DNA of 64,000 nucleotides, from the NCBI GenBank assembly GCA_040403315.1, contig JBBAKX010000004.1, forward strand, positions 186,001-250,000. The letters run 5' to 3'. Below, one piece after another: positions 62,199 through 64,000 of the stretch; position 1 is the first letter of the stretch; the number at the start of each line of letters is the position of its first letter. The notes under the pieces are model-generated. The model saw only the letters and a program-made list of their open reading frames with translations. It searched no databases and had not been told where the DNA came from. The stretch comes from CAMCXT01 sp040403315 (GTDB lineage Bacteria; Bacteroidota; Bacteroidia; M30B66). The position numbers and the translations under genes are program-made.

Positions 62199-63084
62199 TC
62201 AGAAAGAGAAAGAAGCCAATAAAATTGCTACTGACCGCAACGGTAGGCCGAGAAAGCCAGATTGGTTGAGAGTAAAACTTCCAACAGGTCAAGAATACGC
62301 AAAAGTGCGCAACCTAGTTGAAGAGCATAAATTGCACACCATCTGCGAAAGCGGGAATTGTCCGAATATGGGCGAATGTTGGGGAGCAGGAACAGCAACA
62401 TTTATGATTCTTGGAAACATTTGCACCCGTTCATGCGGATTTTGTGCTGTTGCCACAGGAATGCCTAGCGCTGTTGATTGGCAAGAACCTGCACGGGTAG
62501 CCAATTCTGTGAAATTGATGGGCGTAAAACATGCTGTGATCACCTCGGTAGATCGCGACGACCTCAAAGATGGAGGTTCTATCATCTGGGTAGAAACCGT
62601 AGAATCTATTCGAAATGCAAGCCCAGGAACAACGCTCGAAACACTCATTCCTGATTTTGCAGGGAAGTGGGAAAACCTTCAACGCATCATCGATGTGCGC
62701 CCCGAAATTGTGTCGCATAACCTCGAAACTGTGCGGCGACTAACGCGCGAAGTTCGAATTCAAGCGAAATACGATCGATCTCTTGAATTACTTAAGCGTT
62801 TGAAAGAAGGTGGATGCAAAACCAAATCAGGTGTAATGCTCGGACTCGGCGAAACAGAAGAAGAAATTTTAGAAACCCTACGAGATTTGAATTCAAATCA
62901 AGTCGATATCCTCACCTTGGGTCAATATCTTCAACCAACTCCGAAGCATCTTGCTGTTGCAGAATTTATTACACCAGAACGCTTCGCTTACTATAAAGAA
63001 TACGCGCTGTCGTTAGGATTTCGCTATGTAGAAAGTGGTCCACTCGTAAGATCATCTTACCACGCGGAAAAGCACTTATTTTAA
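62191..63084 (+). CDS. lipA: Lipoyl synthase
   Basis: 297 residues. Radical SAM enzyme inserting two sulfur atoms into octanoyl groups on lipoyl domains. The auxiliary cluster Cys are C52, C57 and C63 in CESGNCPNMGECW. The radical SAM Cys are C78, C82 and C85 in CTRSCGFCAV. The C-terminal Ser of RSSYHA completes the auxiliary cluster. Lipoyl octanoyl transferase (lipB) is not in the window. It overlaps the upstream gene by 8 nt, and a hairpin follows before gapA. Confidence 0.97.
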   Translation: MIDQKEKEANKIATDRNGRPRKPDWLRVKLPTGQEYAKVRNLVEEHKLHTICESGNCPNMGECWGAGTATFMILGNICTRSCGFCAVATGMPSAVDWQEPARVANSVKLMGVKHAVITSVDRDDLKDGGSIIWVETVESIRNASPGTTLETLIPDFAGKWENLQRIIDVRPEIVSHNLETVRRLTREVRIQAKYDRSLELLKRLKEGGCKTKSGVMLGLGETEEEILETLRDLNSNQVDILTLGQYLQPTPKHLAVAEFITPERFAYYKEYALSLGFRYVESGPLVRSSYHAEKHLF

Positions 63085-63111
63085 CTACCTATAAATCAGA
63101 AACTTGAACAT

Positions 63112-63145
63112 ATAATCGGCATCACGATCAAAAAATGCTGATTAT
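63112..63145 (+). other. Hairpin between lipA and gapA, possible weak terminator
   Basis: An 11-bp stem (63112-63122 with 63135-63145, one G-U) with a 12-nt loop lies 28 nt after the lipA stop. There is no clean T-run right after it. It ends 12 nt before the -33 box of gapA. Confidence 0.4.
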
Positions 63146-63157
63146 TCGTTCGAGTTT

Positions 63158-63189
63158 TTTGGTAATCAAATTTTCTAAGTGTAATTTTG
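63158..63189 (+). promoter_or_regulatory. Bacteroidota housekeeping promoter of gapA
   Basis: TTTG (63158-63161), a 20-nt spacer and TAATTTTG (63182-63189) match the Bacteroidota consensus TTTG / ~20 / TAnnTTTG. The box ends 28 nt before the ATG. This is the clearest promoter in the window. Confidence 0.75.
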
Positions 63190-63217
63190 ACACTCAAGTA
63201 ATCAGAAATATATCATT

Positions 63218-64000
63218 ATGAGCAAAGTAAGAGTAGCTATAAACGGATTTGGAAGAATTGGAAGAATATCCTTCCGGATGATGATGAATAAGCCAGGTAT
63301 TGAAGTTGTGGCAATTAACGACCTCACCGATGCCAAAACCTTGGCTCATTTGCTGAAATATGATTCAGTGCATGGAAAGCTCGAGGGCCAGGTGAGAGTT
63401 GAAGATGGATATATATTAACTGGTAATCACAAACTGAAAGTATTTGCAGAGAAAGATCCAGCAAACCTGCCTTGGAAGAATTTAAGTATTGATGTAGTTA
63501 TTGAATCTACTGGCTTTTTCCTTGATCGTGAGTCGGCTGGAAAACACATTCAAGCTGGAGCGCGTAAGGTGATTATATCAGCTCCAGCGAAGGAAGATGT
63601 GCCCACATTTGTTATTGGAGTAAATGATCATTTGCTTACAGCTGAGCATGATATTGTTTCGAATGCTTCTTGCACCACCAACTGTGCGGCACCAATGGTG
63701 AAAGTTTTAGATGACGCTTTCGGCGTAGAAGCCGGACTGCTCAGCACTGTTCACGCATATACAGGAGATCAACGCTTGGTTGATGCGCCGCACAAAGACT
63801 TACGTCGTGCAAGAGCCGCAGCCTTATCGATCATACCAACCAGTACTGGAGCAGCAAAAGCCATTGCCTTGATACTCCCGCATTTAAAAGGCAAACTGGA
63901 TGGGATCGCATTGCGCGTTCCAGTTCCAGCTGGATCAATAACCGACCTCACCGTTAAATTGAGTCGTGAAGTTTCTGTCAAAGAAATCAACGAAACATTC
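63218..64000 (+). CDS. gapA: Glyceraldehyde-3-phosphate dehydrogenase, type I (3' truncated by window)
   Basis: 261 codons are visible and the frame runs off the window end. NAD-binding start INGFGRIGRISFR; the catalytic Cys152 in SNASCTTNC with His179 in TVHAYTGDQ. SLIIPTSTGAA-like segment reads SIIPTSTGAAKAI, and ALRVPVP and ASCTTNCAAP are conserved. The Rossmann residues include Asp in INDLTD, typical of NAD dependence. Glycolysis/gluconeogenesis enzyme. It is preceded by a good promoter and not coupled to lipA. Confidence 0.97.
   Translation, partial: MSKVRVAINGFGRIGRISFRMMMNKPGIEVVAINDLTDAKTLAHLLKYDSVHGKLEGQVRVEDGYILTGNHKLKVFAEKDPANLPWKNLSIDVVIESTGFFLDRESAGKHIQAGARKVIISAPAKEDVPTFVIGVNDHLLTAEHDIVSNASCTTNCAAPMVKVLDDAFGVEAGLLSTVHAYTGDQRLVDAPHKDLRRARAAALSIIPTSTGAAKAIALILPHLKGKLDGIALRVPVPAGSITDLTVKLSREVSVKEINETF

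Noticed and set aside
1..64000. tRNA, rRNA, CRISPR, IS elements, prophage
   Set aside because: Both strands were read for direct repeat arrays, transposase-like genes and RNA motifs; none was recognised, though small RNAs cannot be excluded by eye.

Overview
The window looks like a chromosomal segment of a Bacteroidota bacterium, probably Flavobacteriales-like. Three lines of evidence support this. Six large secreted proteins end in type IX secretion (T9SS) sorting domains: three type B ('gliding-motility C-terminal' form) and three type A. Promoter-like boxes of the Bacteroidota form TAnnTTTG sit just upstream of many start codons, with no Shine-Dalgarno pattern. Gene content such as YtxJ, plant-size IspG, a GH3-family protein and DPP4 also fits. 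No phage, IS element, CRISPR array, rRNA or tRNA was recognised.

Layout. (1) 1-9.3 kb: two tandem giant cell-surface proteins on + (the first cut by the window edge), separated by a phosphopantetheinyl transferase on - and followed by a degenerate HisF-like protein on -. Both giant genes appear to terminate inside the convergent neighbour. (2) 9.4-16.5 kb: three POT-family peptide/H+ symporters with an ABC-F ATPase, and a 617-bp intergenic stretch rich in inverted repeats. (3) 16.6-20.5 kb: a compact + operon (SPFH protein, thioredoxin-like protein, orphan sensor kinase, gpmI) closed by a 25-bp perfect hairpin. (4) 20.6-28 kb on -: a four-CUB surface protein with a small secreted partner gene, and a dipeptidyl peptidase IV. 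(5) 28-35.5 kb: a visibly AT-richer block with PPK2, a nitroreductase, a complete TolC/permease/MFP/ATPase exporter and a membrane protein. (6) 35.6-38.8 kb: dipeptide epimerase, two small genes and a GlcD-like oxidase. (7) 39-43 kb: a secreted protein built from 165-residue repeats. (8) 43-60 kb: mostly housekeeping genes (ispG, cysteine desulfurase, GH3 plus LysE, pseudouridine synthase, YraN, rlmB, rmuC, an Omp85 protein, ung) with two more secreted T9SS proteins. (9) 60.3-64 kb: two tiny paralogous lipoproteins, ytxJ, an OsmC protein, a putative outer-membrane protein, lipA and the start of gapA.

Working together: DPP4, three POT transporters and a dipeptide epimerase suggest a peptide-scavenging lifestyle, with surface adhesin-like proteins exported by a T9SS encoded elsewhere. 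YtxJ and OsmC point to thiol/peroxide homeostasis, probably with bacillithiol. The most interesting items are the two micro-lipoproteins (38 and 43 residues, shared DCPAY motif), the HisF-like protein that has lost its catalytic Asp, the intrinsic terminators embedded in convergent genes, and the structured gap at 12815-13431. All identifications are from reading the sequence and remembered family motifs; no database search was run.
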